From: Sorex araneus
Lineage: Eukaryota > Chordata > Mammalia > Eulipotyphla > Soricidae
Assembly (NCBI RefSeq): GCF_027595985.1
Contig: NC_073306.1
Location: forward strand, 79,498,477-79,562,476
Direction: 5' to 3'
Length of the DNA stretch: 64,000 nucleotides
Shown here: positions 11,796 to 22,533 of the stretch, piece by piece
Layout of the letters: every line of letters starts with the position of its first letter
How positions within the stretch are numbered: position 1 is the stretch's first letter
Program-made: the position numbers and the translations under genes
Notes under the pieces: model-generated
Database searches by the model: none
What the model was told of the DNA's origin: nothing
The model's input: only the letters and a program-made list of their open reading frames with translations

Positions 11796-12038
11796 CTGTA
11801 CCACTGTCATCCCATTGCTCATAGATTTGCTGGAGTGGGCACCATAACATCTCCATTGTGAGACTTGTTGTTACTGGTTTTGGCATATCGGATCAGCCAC
11901 AGGTAGCTTATCAGGCTGTGCTGTGTGGGCAGGATACTCTCCGTAGCTTGCCGGGCTCTCAGAGAGGGATGGAAGAATAGAACCTGGGTCGGCCATGTGC
12001 AAGGCAAATGACCTACCCACTGTGCTATCGCTCCAGTC
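11796..12038 (-). mobile_element. Family B SINE, full length
   Basis: Complete with head and tail. Flanks ACATGTACTCA (11785-11795) and ACATTGTACTCA (12039-12050) are a slightly diverged duplication. Inserted in an L1 ORF1 remnant. Confidence 0.88.
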
Positions 12039-12133
12039 CACATTGTACTCAGAATGACAAAATTTAAAGATGGAGGCACACTTTATTTATTTATTTTCTG
12101 ATAATTTTATTTGCCACTCCTTTAACTTTTGTT

Positions 12134-12393
12134 GTAGCACTGTAGCACTGTCTTCCCATTGTTCATCGATTTGCTTGAGTGGGCACCAGTAACTTCTCCA
12201 TTATGAGACTTTTTATTACTGTTTTTGGCATATCGAATACTCCATGGGTAGCTTTCCAGGCTCTGCCGTGCAGGAGAGATACTCTCAGTAGCTTGCCGGG
12301 CTCTCCGAGAGAGAGAGAGAGAGAGAGAGGACTCAACCGAGGTCAGCTGCCTGCAAGGCAAATGTCCTACCCACCGTGCTATTGCTCCAGTTT
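12134..12393 (-). mobile_element. Family B SINE, full length
   Basis: Tail repeat GTAGCACT x2 through to TTGCTCCAG. It carries an expanded GA run (12310-12328) where other copies read CCGAGAGGGA. Confidence 0.88.
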
Positions 12394-12619
12394 AGATTCA
12401 TATTTTTTTAAAAAAAGCAGTTTAAATTTTTTTCTTTACTTGTAATTCCCAAAACAGACCCCAGTGTATTTTGAAGTAATTTGAAAAGTAGCTGCTGAAA
12501 ATTCAATTTGTTGTTGTTGATATATACAAAACCTTTACAGGAATCCTATGAGTTCCAAACTATTTATAAAATAAGTTTTGTTATAAGTTATAAGTTTTGG
12601 TGGAGGAATTAATATTGAA

Positions 12620-12960
12620 AGAGAAAGATAACAAAGTAATTTACATACAAAGGAAGACCCAAAAAAATCTATCAAATGAAATTCTGCAGGCCAGATGAGT
12701 ATGGGGGAATATAATAAAAAAAAAACTCAACAAAATGAACACCTCACCAATAACACTCTACCTAGTTAGATTATTATTCACATATGAAGGAAAGATACAG
12801 AACTTCATGGACATGCAAGAATTTAGAGAATTCATAGCAATGAAACCAGTTTTTCAAGGAGTTTCTCTAAAGAACAGGAGAAACTTCCCAACATGTCATT
12901 GAATATGGCACTCATTAACAGTGTATATGGTTACCCTCTACTAGATTAAGAGAGGTATGT
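12620..12960 (+). mobile_element. L1 LINE ORF1 C-terminal domain remnant
   Basis: Decayed frame with EILQAR, TYEGKIQNFMD and FREFIA, corresponding to the L1 ORF1p C-terminal domain (family pattern TLQAR ... EGEIK ... LREFI). Not functional. Confidence 0.6.
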
Positions 12961-13134
12961 TTATTCCTACCTTTCCCAAAAAAATTATACATTGCAATAA
13001 TGTGTTAATGTCTTGTTTATATTGGGTAAATCACTTAGCAATTCACAAACTGACTTTTTATTTGTTTATTTTTCTGATAATCTTATTTGCCACTCCTTCA
13101 AGTTGTGTTGGAGCAAGTAATATGAAACAAATTT

Positions 13135-13310
13135 GTTATATGTCTGCCAAGGGGGCATACTGAGGGGATGAGAGGAAACCTGAGGACATTGGTGGGGAGG
13201 GGAATACTAGTGGTGGAATAGGTATAGGAACATTGTGCACTTGAAACAACTCTATTATGAACAAGTTTGTAAACCACAATGTCTTAATAAAAATTAAAAG
13301 AAATTTTTTA
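13135..13310 (+). mobile_element. L1 3' UTR end
   Basis: GGAAACCTGAGGACATTGGTGG to AATGTCTTAATAAAAATTAAAAG matches the other L1 3' ends. Confidence 0.65.
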
Positions 13311-13339
13311 AAAGGAAAGCCTATTGTGAATGGTTTATC

Positions 13340-13690
13340 TGACAAAATATGTTCTCAGCACATATAACAAACTCACAAAATTCAGCAATTAAAAAAAATC
13401 AGCCTAATTATTTAAATGAGAAAAGGATAGGCACAGCTACTTGGCCAAAGAAAATATATGACCTCTCAGTGTCTGTGTTGCAAGCTATAATGCCCAAAAG
13501 TAGAGAGAGAGTATGGGGAATATTGTCTGCCATAGAGGTAGGGGGAGGGTGGGAAATAGGGGTTATACCCAAGATATTGGTGGTGGGTAATGTGCACCAG
13601 TGGAGGGATGGGTGTTTGATCATTGTGAAATTGTAACCCAAACATGAAAGCTTGTAACTATCTCACGGTGATTCAATAAAATTTTTTTTA
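13340..13690 (+). mobile_element. L1 3' end
   Basis: A 3' UTR of the GTTGCAAGCTATAATGCCC type, with GA run, G-rich part and CACGGTGATTCAATAAAA end. Confidence 0.75.
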
Positions 13691-13699
13691 ATTTTAAAG

Positions 13700-14136
13700 A
13701 AAGAAAATATATGAATGTTAAGAGAAATAAATCAAAGGTAGAATAACAAATACCAGATGATCTTACTCATCTGTGTAACACAAAGAGACAAAATAAGAGA
13801 ATATATAAAACGCTGGACAATGACAAACTTTTTATCTTAGGTTACAAAACTTAGAGATGAGTTGTGAAAGCAGACAGGAAAGAAAATCATGCTGGAGGTG
13901 ACATGAGGACACTAGAGAAAGTTCCAAGACTGAAATCATCATAATCACAGAGTTAAATACTATTGTGACCATCTCAAATATGATAATGTTTAAAAAGAAA
14001 ATAAAGGAATGTCTAATAAATACATGAAAAGACATTCAGCATCATTAGACATTATGGAATTGCATATGATAATCACAATGAGAAACTATTACACACACAC
14101 ACACATATATATATATGTATATGTATAACTGACTTT
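13700..14136 (+). mobile_element. L1 3' region, left part
   Basis: Decayed L1 3' sequence, ending in CA/TA repeats (about 14093-14128) before the family B SINE. 14820-15105 looks like further L1 3' sequence of the same orientation. Confidence 0.5.
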
Positions 14137-14148
14137 ACTGGCTCACTT

Positions 14149-14593
14149 GGAGCTGGAGCGATAGCACAGCGGTAGGATGTTCGCCTTGCACACAGCTGGC
14201 CCGTGTTTTATTCCTCCGCCCCTCTCTGAGAGCCCAGCAAGCTACCAAAAGTATCATGACCATACGGCAGAGCCTGGCAAGCTACCCATGGTGTATTCGA
14301 TATGCCAAAGACAGTAACAATAAGTCTCTTTTTTTTTGGCTTTTTGGGTCACACCTGGCAATGCACAGGGGTTACCTCCTGTTTGCACTCAGGAGTTACT
14401 CCTGGTGGTGCTCAAGGGACCATATGGGATGCTGGGAATCAAACCCGGGTCGGTCTCGTGCAAGGCAAACGCCCTATCTGCTATGCTATTGCTCCAGCCT
14501 CAGTAACAATAAGTCTCACAATGAAATGTTACTGGTGCCTGCTTCAGCAAATCAATGAACAACAGGATGACTGTGACTGTGACTATGACTGTG
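14149..14593 (+). mobile_element. Family B SINE, full length, with nested family A SINE
   Basis: Best family B copy: tRNA-like head (A box TAGCACAGCGG, degenerate B box), a middle ending ATTCGATATGCCAAAGACAG, then a tail close to the RTE LINE coding end (GTTACTGGTGCC, CAAATCAATGAACAACAGGATG) and a GACTGT repeat terminus. The 12-bp duplication ACTGGCTCACTT is perfect at 14137-14148 and 14594-14605. A family A element sits inside at 14329-14500. Confidence 0.92.
14329..14500 (-). mobile_element. Family A (SOR-type) SINE nested in family B
   Basis: Complete minus-strand copy from its T-run to GCTCCAGCCT. A perfect 17-bp duplication of host SINE sequence (CAGTAACAATAAGTCTC) lies at 14312-14328 and 14501-14517, so it arrived after the family B element. 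Confidence 0.93.
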
Positions 14594-14611
14594 ACTGGCT
14601 CACTTTATTCT

Positions 14612-14795
14612 TTAATTGAATCACTGTAAGATGCACAGTTACAAGGTTGCTCATGAATGGGTTTCAGTCATACAATGTTCCATCACCCATTCCTTCACCA
14701 GTGTACATTTCCAGGCACCAATATCCCCAGTTTCCCTCCCCAACCTTTCCACTGGCCCCCCACCCCCATCCCAGCCTGCCTCTATGTATTTAAAT
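14612..14795 (-). mobile_element. L1 3' UTR end, minus strand
   Basis: GAATCACTGTAAGATGCACAG through CACCAGTGTACATTTCC to CCCACCCCCATCCC is the complement of the common L1 3' end. Confidence 0.7.
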
Positions 14796-14819
14796 AGAGC
14801 TGGGAGTGGGAATGACTGA

Positions 14820-15105
14820 TCAAGAGCTGATGATGGTGCAAAACAGCAATCACTCTCACACATTATCAATAGAAAATCAAATGATACAACTACTTTGGAA
14901 AACAATTTGGTTTCATTATAAAATTAAACCTACACTTACCAAATTTAGTAATACTACTTCCAGGTATTCAACCCAGAGAAATAAAAACTTAGGTTCACAC
15001 AAAAACCTGTTCAAACATGTTTATAGTAGAATAATCAAAAAAGACTTAGAACTCAGAAGAAATCTATCTTACCAAAATGACAGATATTCTCTCAGGAAAG
15101 AATCT
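14820..15105 (+). mobile_element. L1 ORF2 C-terminal remnant
   Basis: ACTACTTTGGAAAACAATTTGG, TTCAACCCAGAGAAATAAAAAC and TTTATAGTAGAATAATC match the L1 ORF2 3' part, with frame broken. Confidence 0.55.
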
Positions 15106-15392
15106 ATCTAATAACAGATCAATTCAGGGGAACAACCTTTGTTTAATAGAGACCCAGCTTCAGGATCAATGGAAATATCTGTTGAATCACAGTTCAACCA
15201 TTTCCCAACTTGACCCAATTCAGTTTCCCTCACCTTTCACAGGTATATCTGTGATTAACATGAAAATCTCCACTTTCATTTTTCTTTATTTCTTTATTCT
15301 TTCATTGTCCTTTCTTTCCTTACTTTCTCTACTCTTGCTTTATTTCTCTTTATATACTTTCTTCTTTTCCTTCCATGTCTCTTTTTTATTTA

Positions 15393-16300
15393 TTTTTATT
15401 TTGTATTGAATATCTGTGGGATTGACCATTACAAAGCTATTTATGATTGGGTTTCAGTCACAATGATTCAACATCCATCCATCCACCACTGTACACTAAC
15501 CACCACCACCAATGTCCTTCATTTTTCTCCCACCATTCCCCAACACCACCACTCCCCAGGTACTCTTTTTTCTTCATCTCTCTCCTTCTGTGTACTAACT
15601 ATGGTTTGCAATACAGGTACTAAGAGGTCATTGTGTTTATTCGGGGTGTTGTTTATTTTTATCAGGAATGTAAGGCTGAGTAGCTTTTTTAAACGGGTGA
15701 CAGCTTTGGGGAGTGGACAGGACTGCTGAGGCTTCCAGAAGTACAGGAAGGTGTGGGGAGATAGCCCATCCCAACTCCTAGAAAGCCTAGAGATTTCAGT
15801 CACAAAACCTGCATACCCAAATTTTCAGCAGATTATATCTCAGTGAGATCTATCCCGAGACAGTGGAATCTGGCTGGGGGCATGGTGGTGATTTGGGATT
15901 GTGGGAGCAAGCATCTGCCAGGAGCTCTGCTTGGATGGGGACCAGGTTGACCTGTCCTCCCTCTGATTTTCTCTGGTCTGTTCAGCCTTGCTTGCATCAG
16001 AGATTAACTGTGGCTTTTGAACTCTTGCTAGATTAATCTATGGGTCTCTGAAGGGTCAATAAATGAGTTTGTATAGCTGAGCTGGAGGAGGTTTGTGGGT
16101 GTGGCTCCCACAGACCTAACTTTTGGTCACTTGATGTCTCAGGAAACTTGGTTCCAAGTTGTTGGGGTCCAGCCAGAGGCACAGAGGCAGTTTTGGAGTA
16201 TCAGAAAGCCTTAAGGTACCATCGGGATGCCTCGCCTTGCAGGTACAGGTTGATCTGCTAGTGGCACCACACCCAGGTTTCTCTTTTTAACTTCAGTCTC
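15393..16300 (-). mobile_element. L1 LINE 3' UTR, minus strand
   Basis: Minus-strand reading ends ...CATTGTGACTGAAACCC and matches other L1 3' ends; the extended upstream part has no coding sign. A pyrimidine-rich tract at 15270-15392 corresponds to its A-rich tail. Confidence 0.7.
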
Positions 16301-16441
16301 TGAATCTGTTTGCTGAAAAATGTAATCTGTGATGTAATAATATATAAATAAAAAAGAAAATATGGAATTTGGATCAAATATAGTAATAAATAGATTTTGC
16401 CTACATATTTCATTTATTTTTTATGCTTGATTTCTTTTTCT

Positions 16442-16594
16442 CAAATAACACCCAGCTGTACTCAGAGTTTACTCCTGGTTCTATCCTCAGGATCAGTCCT
16501 GGTGGCACTTAGGGTACTATATAGGGTTCCTGGGATCAAACCAGAGTTGGTTATGTGCGAAGGCAAGTGCTGTATCATCTCTGTTCTCTACAAT
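16442..16594 (-). mobile_element. Family A SINE, old
   Basis: AACACCCAGCTGTACTCAGAG to CAAGTGCTGTATCATCTCTG on the minus strand. Confidence 0.65.
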
Positions 16595-16614
16595 TCCTGT
16601 ATTACCTTCCTGGT

Positions 16615-16851
16615 GGTCTGGAGCAATAATACAGCAGGTAGGGCGTTTGCTTTGCACATGGCCAACCTGGGTTTGATTCCTCCCTACCTCTAGGAGAGCC
16701 TGGCAAGCTACTGAGAGTACCCTGCCCGCATGGCAGAGCCCAGAAAGCTACCCGTGGTGAACTTGATATGCCAAAAACAGTAACAAGTCTCATAATGGAG
16801 ACATTACTGGTGCCCACCCAAGCAAATCTATGAAAAACGGGACTACATTGC
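16615..16851 (+). mobile_element. Family B SINE, full length
   Basis: Head, middle and RTE-like tail present. Flanks TACCTTCCTGGT (16603-16614) and TACCTTTCTGGT (16852-16863) are the duplication. Confidence 0.9.
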
Positions 16852-16984
16852 TACCTTTCTGGTACCTTATTTTTTTAATTTTTAATATTTTTATAAATAT
16901 AGACATCCATGGCCTATGGTATATTGAGAAATAAAACAAGTTAATAGATTTCATGAAATAATGACAACTTTGCAAAATTAAGGT

Positions 16985-17155
16985 TACCAAGCTGTGGGAG
17001 AATGGGGGTAGGTGTGGGATAGGAAGAAGTGAGCTAGAAGTAATGTAGGACAGTGGAGGAGGTTTCATTTGATGACTTTGTACATCAAAATCATAAATGT
17101 TAACACTATTGTCACCATGTTACCTAACTACAAATTTTTAGAACTTAATTAAAAA
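16985..17155 (+). mobile_element. Probable L1 3' end, diverged
   Basis: G-rich stretch followed by CTTTGTACATCAAAATCATAAATG and an A-rich end, the layout of the L1 3' UTR but weakly matched. Confidence 0.35.
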
Positions 17156-17261
17156 AAATCTGTATGAGAATGCTCTAAGACCTAGACCTCAAAGGAATCT
17201 TCAATAATTCGGTGCCATGGCAAAGGCTACAGAGTCAAAACTAAATATCCGAGACCACTTG

Positions 17262-17479
17262 ATTTTTTTTTTTTTTTGCTTTTTGGGTCACATCCAGTGA
17301 TGCTCAGGGGTCACTCCTGGCTCTGCACTCAGGAATTATCCCTGGCCATGCTCAGGGGACCATATGGGATGCTGGGAATCGAACCGGGGTCAGCCACATG
17401 CAAGGCAAACGCCCTACCCACTGTGCTATCACTCCAGCCCCCTTTTTGGTTTGTTTTTTTTTTTTGCTTTTTGATATAT
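17262..17479 (-). mobile_element. Family A SINE with duplicated tail
   Basis: A complete minus copy plus a second T-run/GCTTTTTG segment at 17455-17473. The duplication GAGACCACTTGA at 17250-17261 and 17482-17493 encloses both. Confidence 0.85.
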
Positions 17480-17534
17480 GAGACCACTTGAAACTTGAAA
17501 CATGGACTACATAAAACTTGAAACACCGCTTAAA

Positions 17535-18840
17535 ATTAAATGCCAGTTAAGCTAGTGGGAAAAAATAGTCACACTCCACACACCAGATAAGGATTGATAT
17601 CCAAAAGCCCCATCAAAAAAATGGGGAGAGGAAATAAACAGATATTTCTCTGAGGAAGACCAAGGATAGCAAACAGAGACATGAAAAAGTGCTCACCATC
17701 ACTTATTACAAGGGAAATCCAAATTAAGACAATAATGACATATCATCTTACACCAGTGAGAATTGCACATATCAAAAATACTGAGAATAATCTCTGTTAA
17801 TAGGGATGTGGTGAAAAAGGAACCCTCATCCACTGCCAGTAAGAATGCTGTATGGTCCAACCCCTATGGAAAACAGTATAGACGGTACTCAGTAAACTCA
17901 GAATTGAGTTCCCATATGACTCAGCAATTCTTCTATTGAGTACCTATTCCCAGGATAGAAAAACATTGACTCAAAACAACAGATGCACACTTTTATCCAT
18001 TGCAGCACTCAATAGAATAGCTAAGGTTTGGAATCAACCTTGATGTCCAATGACAGATAAGAGATCATGGGGCTGGAGTGATAGCACAGCAGGTAGGGCA
18101 TTTGCCTTGCACGCAGCCGACCCAGGTTCGATTCCCAGCATCCCATATGTTCCCCTGAGCACCGCCAGGAGTAATTCCTGAGTGCATGAGCCAGGAGTAG
18201 CCCCTGTGCATCACTGGGTGTGACCCAAAAAGAAAAAAAAGAGATCATGAAGATTTGGTATGTATAAAAAATTTTAAAAGCCATAAAGAATGATGGAATC
18301 AGGCAATTTGCAGTGATATAGATGGAACTGGAAGACATCATGTTTAATAAAGTAAGCCAGAGGAAGAATAAACATGAGATTAATATCACTCATATGTGGT
18401 ATTTAGAATAACTGGATGCAGGAATGCAATGTTTCAAAGTGTCCTGATCAACCTTGGCTCCAGAATATAAGGCGAGGAAGGAAAGAAAGAGTGGAGGGGA
18501 GGAAAAGAGACAGATGGAAACAACTGGGGCCAGATCAAGGGAGTCAGGCATAAAAACAGTGTTAAGGAAAAGATAGAGCCAAATATTGAAACCACAGTCA
18601 ACAACACCGAAATCAGGAGACCAAAGCTTTAACAACCAAACTTACAAACCAAAGGTGCCTGTAATTGAGCAGGGTGGAGTGGAGGAAAGGGGTGGGAGTG
18701 TGGATATGGGACGGAACCTGGGAACATTGGTGGAGGAAAGTTGACATTGGTGGTGGGATCAGTGCTATAATATTGTATGTCTAAACTCAACTATGAATAA
18801 CTTTGTAAAGCACAGTGTTTTTATTAAATGTGAAAAACAT
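17535..18840 (+). mobile_element. L1 LINE 3' part
   Basis: Decayed L1 ORF2 C-terminal sequence (for example AGACATGAAAAAGTGCTCACC and ACACCAGTGAGAATTGC), then a 3' UTR ending ATTGTATGTC and ATTAAATGTG. Interrupted by a family A SINE at 18070-18238. Confidence 0.82.
18070..18238 (+). mobile_element. Family A SINE, full length
   Basis: AAGAGATCATG duplicated at 18059-18069 and 18239-18249, inside an L1. Confidence 0.93.
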
Positions 18841-18984
18841 GTATATGTGTCAGATAATAGTAATTTCTATAAAATACATAAAATAGAGTATAAGTAATAA
18901 TTTGGTTCAAAGGAAAAAACCTCTAAAACTTGAAATGTCAGATATAGCAGCTATTCTTTTTTTGACAGTTACTTGTGAAATGCA

Positions 18985-19146
18985 TATGGGGGGGGGGGCA
19001 TATCCATTAAGGCTTACTTTTGGCTCTATACTCATGAATCACTCATGATGGTGCTCAGGGGACCGTATACAGTGCCAGGGACCAAATTTGAGTTAATCCA
19101 CAGGCAAGGCCAGAGCCTTAATCCCTGTGGTATCTCTTTGACCCCT
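18985..19146 (-). mobile_element. Family A SINE, old
   Basis: GGTGCTCAGGGGACCGTATAC core is clear; starts next to a G run at 18989-18998. Confidence 0.65.
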
Positions 19147-19264
19147 AAAATGCATCTTTACACTTTAGCCAGAGATAAAGCTTTGAAGCAGCGTACTAAC
19201 TTACCTTATAATTGTGAAGGCTTAGGTTCAGTTCCTAGTAATGCAAAAACAAACAAAAGACCTT

Positions 19265-19400
19265 TGAAAGCCAGAGAGTTAGTACAGGGGTTGGAGCTCT
19301 TTACTTTGCCTGAGGTAGATTCCATTTCAATCCCCAGTAAACACATAGTCCCCCAAGTTCCAAGCACCCCTTGATGTAGCCCTGGATGTTCCCTAAGTGC
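19265..19400 (+). mobile_element. Family A SINE, old
   Basis: GCCAGAGAGTTAGTACAGGGG head and TTTCAATCCCCAG B box; the rest is eroded. Confidence 0.5.
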
Positions 19401-19639
19401 CACAGGGGGGACTCAGGGTCCCACATGGTACCACATCCTCATCCCTCCTGTTGAAAAGCAGACCCAAGTGGCCATAAATCACCAGGAGGGAACCCCAGGC
19501 ATTCCCAAACCACTGAGAAAACACCCTCCCAAAATTAGAAATTTAGAAAAAAATAGTTAATTTTGCTAGAAAAAATAAGTATAAATAGAGGATGTTTTCT
19601 ATTTCTGTGCTGAGGATTAAGACTAAAGGATAATGACTT

Positions 19640-19807
19640 GGGGCTGGAGCAACAGCACAGCGGGTAGGGTATTTGCCTTGCACGCGGCTGACCCGGGTTC
19701 GATTCCCAGCATCCCATATGGTCCCCTGAGTACCACCAGGGGTGATTCCTGAGTGCAGAGCCAGGAGTAACCCCTGTGCATCGCCGGGTGTGACCCAAAA
19801 AGAAAAA
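19640..19807 (+). mobile_element. Family A SINE, full length
   Basis: Flanks AAGGATAATGACTT and AAGGATCATGACTT; near-consensus body. Confidence 0.93.
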
Positions 19808-19848
19808 AAGGATCATGACTTTTCTAACACAATAGTTTTATACAGTTG

Positions 19849-20005
19849 AGGCAGGAGCAACAATACAGCAGGTAGGTTGTTTGCATGATACATGGCTGAC
19901 CCAGGTTCAACACCCGGCATCCTATATCGTCCCCTGAGCACCCTCAAGAGTGATACCTGAGCACAGAGCTAGGAATAAGCTGAGTGCTGCTGAGAGTGCC
20001 CACCC
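19849..20005 (+). mobile_element. Family A SINE, old
   Basis: GGAGCAACAATACAGCAGG head, CCAGGTTCAACACC B box. Confidence 0.7.
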
Positions 20006-20039
20006 AAATAGTTTCTATACAGTGGGTTTCCTCTGGAAG

Positions 20040-20182
20040 GTGCTGGGTCCCCAGAAATGCTTAGAGTTTACTCTTGGCTCTGTGCTCAGGAGTGACCAGT
20101 GCTCTGGGGACCATATGTGATACTGGGGATCAATCAGTTTGTCTCAAGCAGGGAAAGCACCCTATCCCCTTTGCTGGCTCCT
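20040..20182 (-). mobile_element. Family A SINE, old
   Basis: TGCTCAGGAGTGACC and GGGGACCATATGTGATAC mark the minus copy. Confidence 0.65.
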
Positions 20183-20219
20183 CTTTATATTGATTTTTTT
20201 TCTTAAGTAATTTGAAAGT

Positions 20220-20354
20220 GCATGGCAAAGCCTGGCAAGCTACCCATGGCGTATTCGATATGCCAAAAACAGTAACAAGTCTCACAATGGAGATGTTACT
20301 GGTGCCTGCTCGAGCAAATAGATGAACAATGGGACTACAGTGACAGTGACAGTG
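20220..20354 (+). mobile_element. Family B SINE, 5'-truncated
   Basis: Keeps only the last 135 bases, with a GACAGT tail repeat, yet is bounded by a perfect AATTTGAAAGT duplication (20209-20219 and 20355-20365). This is a clean truncated reverse-transcription product. Confidence 0.9.
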
Positions 20355-20366
20355 AATTTGAAAGTA

Positions 20367-20540
20367 AGACTGGAGCAATAGTGCAGTAGGTAGGTTACTT
20401 GCCTCGAATGCAGCCAACCTAGATTCAATCCTGGGATCCCATATGATCCCCACCCATCAGGAGTAATTCCTTAATTCAGAGCCAGGAGTAAACTCTGAGC
20501 ACTGCCAGGTGTGGCCCAAAAACAAAAACAAAAACAAAAT
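20367..20540 (+). mobile_element. Family A SINE
   Basis: GACTGGAGCAATAGTGCAG head to GTGTGGCCCAAAAACAAAAAC tail. Confidence 0.8.
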
Positions 20541-20718
20541 GATGACACTATAAGGAAGTTTATATTGAATTTCCCATATCAAATCAGCAAAATACCTTTA
20601 GTTATAAATATTTTGACTCATGACAATAACAGAAACAAGTATTAGCCCTTTGACTACTATGCATATGAGTACCTGGGACTATTCAAATTAAAAATTCAGA
20701 AATTAAGAAACTGGCAAG

Positions 20719-20862
20719 GAGGGGCCAGAGCGATAATACAGAGGGTAAGACGCTTGCCATATGGTCCTCTGAGCTGGCCAGGAGTGATTCTTGAGTGCAG
20801 AGCCAGAAGTAACCCCTGAGCATCACCGGGTATGGCCCAAAAACAAAAACAACCAAAAAGGA
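20719..20862 (+). mobile_element. Family A SINE lacking its B box
   Basis: Goes from ACGCTTGC straight to CATATGGTCC, missing about 45 bases with the B box. The duplication AAGAAACTGGCA (20705-20716, 20863-20874) shows it is one insertion. Confidence 0.85.
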
Positions 20863-20874
20863 AAGAAACTGGCA

Positions 20875-21799
20875 GAGAAAACTGTTACCTTATAACTTTT
20901 TAGAATTCAAAAAGCTGTTGCCATGTAAAATATCACCATCTATTTCCTCCTCTTATTCACAGATTGTTAACGTAGCTGAAAACACTTGAAAGGATATGCT
21001 TGATGAAAAATTTATCTTTTTCTGATGCACACATATTTACACACACAATCTCTCTCTCATATACACACACACATGCACACACACACAACCTGCCCACAAG
21101 AACGGAATTTCCAGTACAAACATACAGTGAAAGACAAATTAGCAAAGATTCTGTGTTTGCAGAATAGATTTAACATCAAAAAGAGAAAAAAAAACCACAA
21201 AAATTCTCCTTACAGTAAAACTTTTTGTTTAGTTCTTATTTTTAATGCTTTCCCAGAGAGAATAGAATATGAAACCAAGGAGCCCAATCTCAGCCCAGAG
21301 AAAAAAACATTAAAGGGCATAAGAAAGAGAATTGAAGAGTTTATTCAATGGACAAAAGATTGAAGAGCTTTGGTAGGGTGTTTTTCTTTTTCTGGAGGAC
21401 AACTAAAACTATAGGAGCCTGAGGAAAAGAGTGAAAAGTCTTGGATAAAGGCCGAGAGGAGGAAAAAAAGCTGGACTAGAAAAGGAATGGTTCTGCAGTG
21501 GCAGCCAGAGGCCTTTTCATGGGTTGCCATCTGCTTCCTAAGATTTGAGCTTTTCAATGATGTTTTAAGCCTAAATTTATAAAACAAGGCAATGTCACCA
21601 AGTAAGCTTCAAATTTTCATCAGACACTTGGGTCCACCAACCTCAGGTCAGCGGCTACAGTGCAAAGCATCTCACGTCCAGATTTGTTCTAAGGGAACAA
21701 ATCCCAAGACACTTTTTCCAAGGACTTTCGTATCTTATACAGAAGGAAAGACATCTCTAGGAGGGAACACAATAATTGTTATAAGATGGCTATGTCAAA
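20875..21799. other. Intergenic, nothing recognised
   Basis: CA-rich repeats at about 21030-21088; otherwise unique, no convincing exon. Confidence 0.5.
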
Positions 21800-21926
21800 A
21801 TACACCCCTTGGCTCTGTATTTAGGGGTCACTCCCAGCAGCACTTAGGGATACATATATAGAATCAGGGATAAAACAGGGTTAGCCTCATGCAGGCAAGC
21901 ATTAACTTTCGCATCATTCCACCCCA
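21800..21926 (-). mobile_element. Family A SINE, old
   Basis: CTTGGCTCTGTATTTAGGGG to GCATCATTCCACCCC. Confidence 0.6.
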
Positions 21927-22107
21927 AATAAACATCTCTAGTTTAAAATCATTTTTCTAAAATAGTTCCATTCTCAGCCCTTTTTCTTTTTATTCTGTGT
22001 GACCTCTCAAGAAGATTCTTATTCACTGCATGGCAGTAATTTTCATTTGGTGACACATTTTCTTATCCGGCCCCAGTCTCCCCACTGGCTTCTAAAAATG
22101 CATCTCA

Positions 22108-22250
22108 TGGGATAGAAGGAGAGTTCATGCTTTGCAAGTAGGAAGCTGGCTTTGGTCCCAGCACTACATATCCCCTGAGTATTAATAGGAGTGACCATCA
22201 CCTGAACAATGAGTAGGTTCTGAGCACTTCCATGTGTGGTGTAACCCTCT
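22108..22250 (+). mobile_element. Family A SINE, old
   Basis: Recognisable at CCCAGCACTACATATCCCC and GTTCTGAGCACTTCC. Confidence 0.5.
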
Positions 22251-22284
22251 CTCCAAATTAAAACTCATTTCCAATTTTTTTCTT

Positions 22285-22533
22285 CTTGTAGCACAGCGGG
22301 TAGGGCATTTGCCTTGCACACAGCCTACCTGGGTTCGATTCCTCCATCCCTCTCAGAGAGCCTGCCAAGTTACTGAGGGTATCTCGCCCACACAGCAGAG
22401 CCTGGAAAGCTACCCATGGCATATTTGATATGCCAAAAACAGTAACAAGTCTCACAATGGAGACGTTACTGGTGCCCACTCAAGCAAATCGATGAGCAAC
22501 AGGAAGATAATGATACTGTGATACAGTGATATA
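22285..22533 (+). mobile_element. Family B SINE
   Basis: Starts at TTGTAGCACAGCGGG (first bases of the head lost) and ends in a GTGATACA repeat, the form closest to the RTE LINE tail ACAAGTGAT. Confidence 0.88.

Noticed and set aside
21025..21363. 112-codon plus-strand frame
   Set aside because: Starts in a CA repeat (HTHTHT); no splice or family support.
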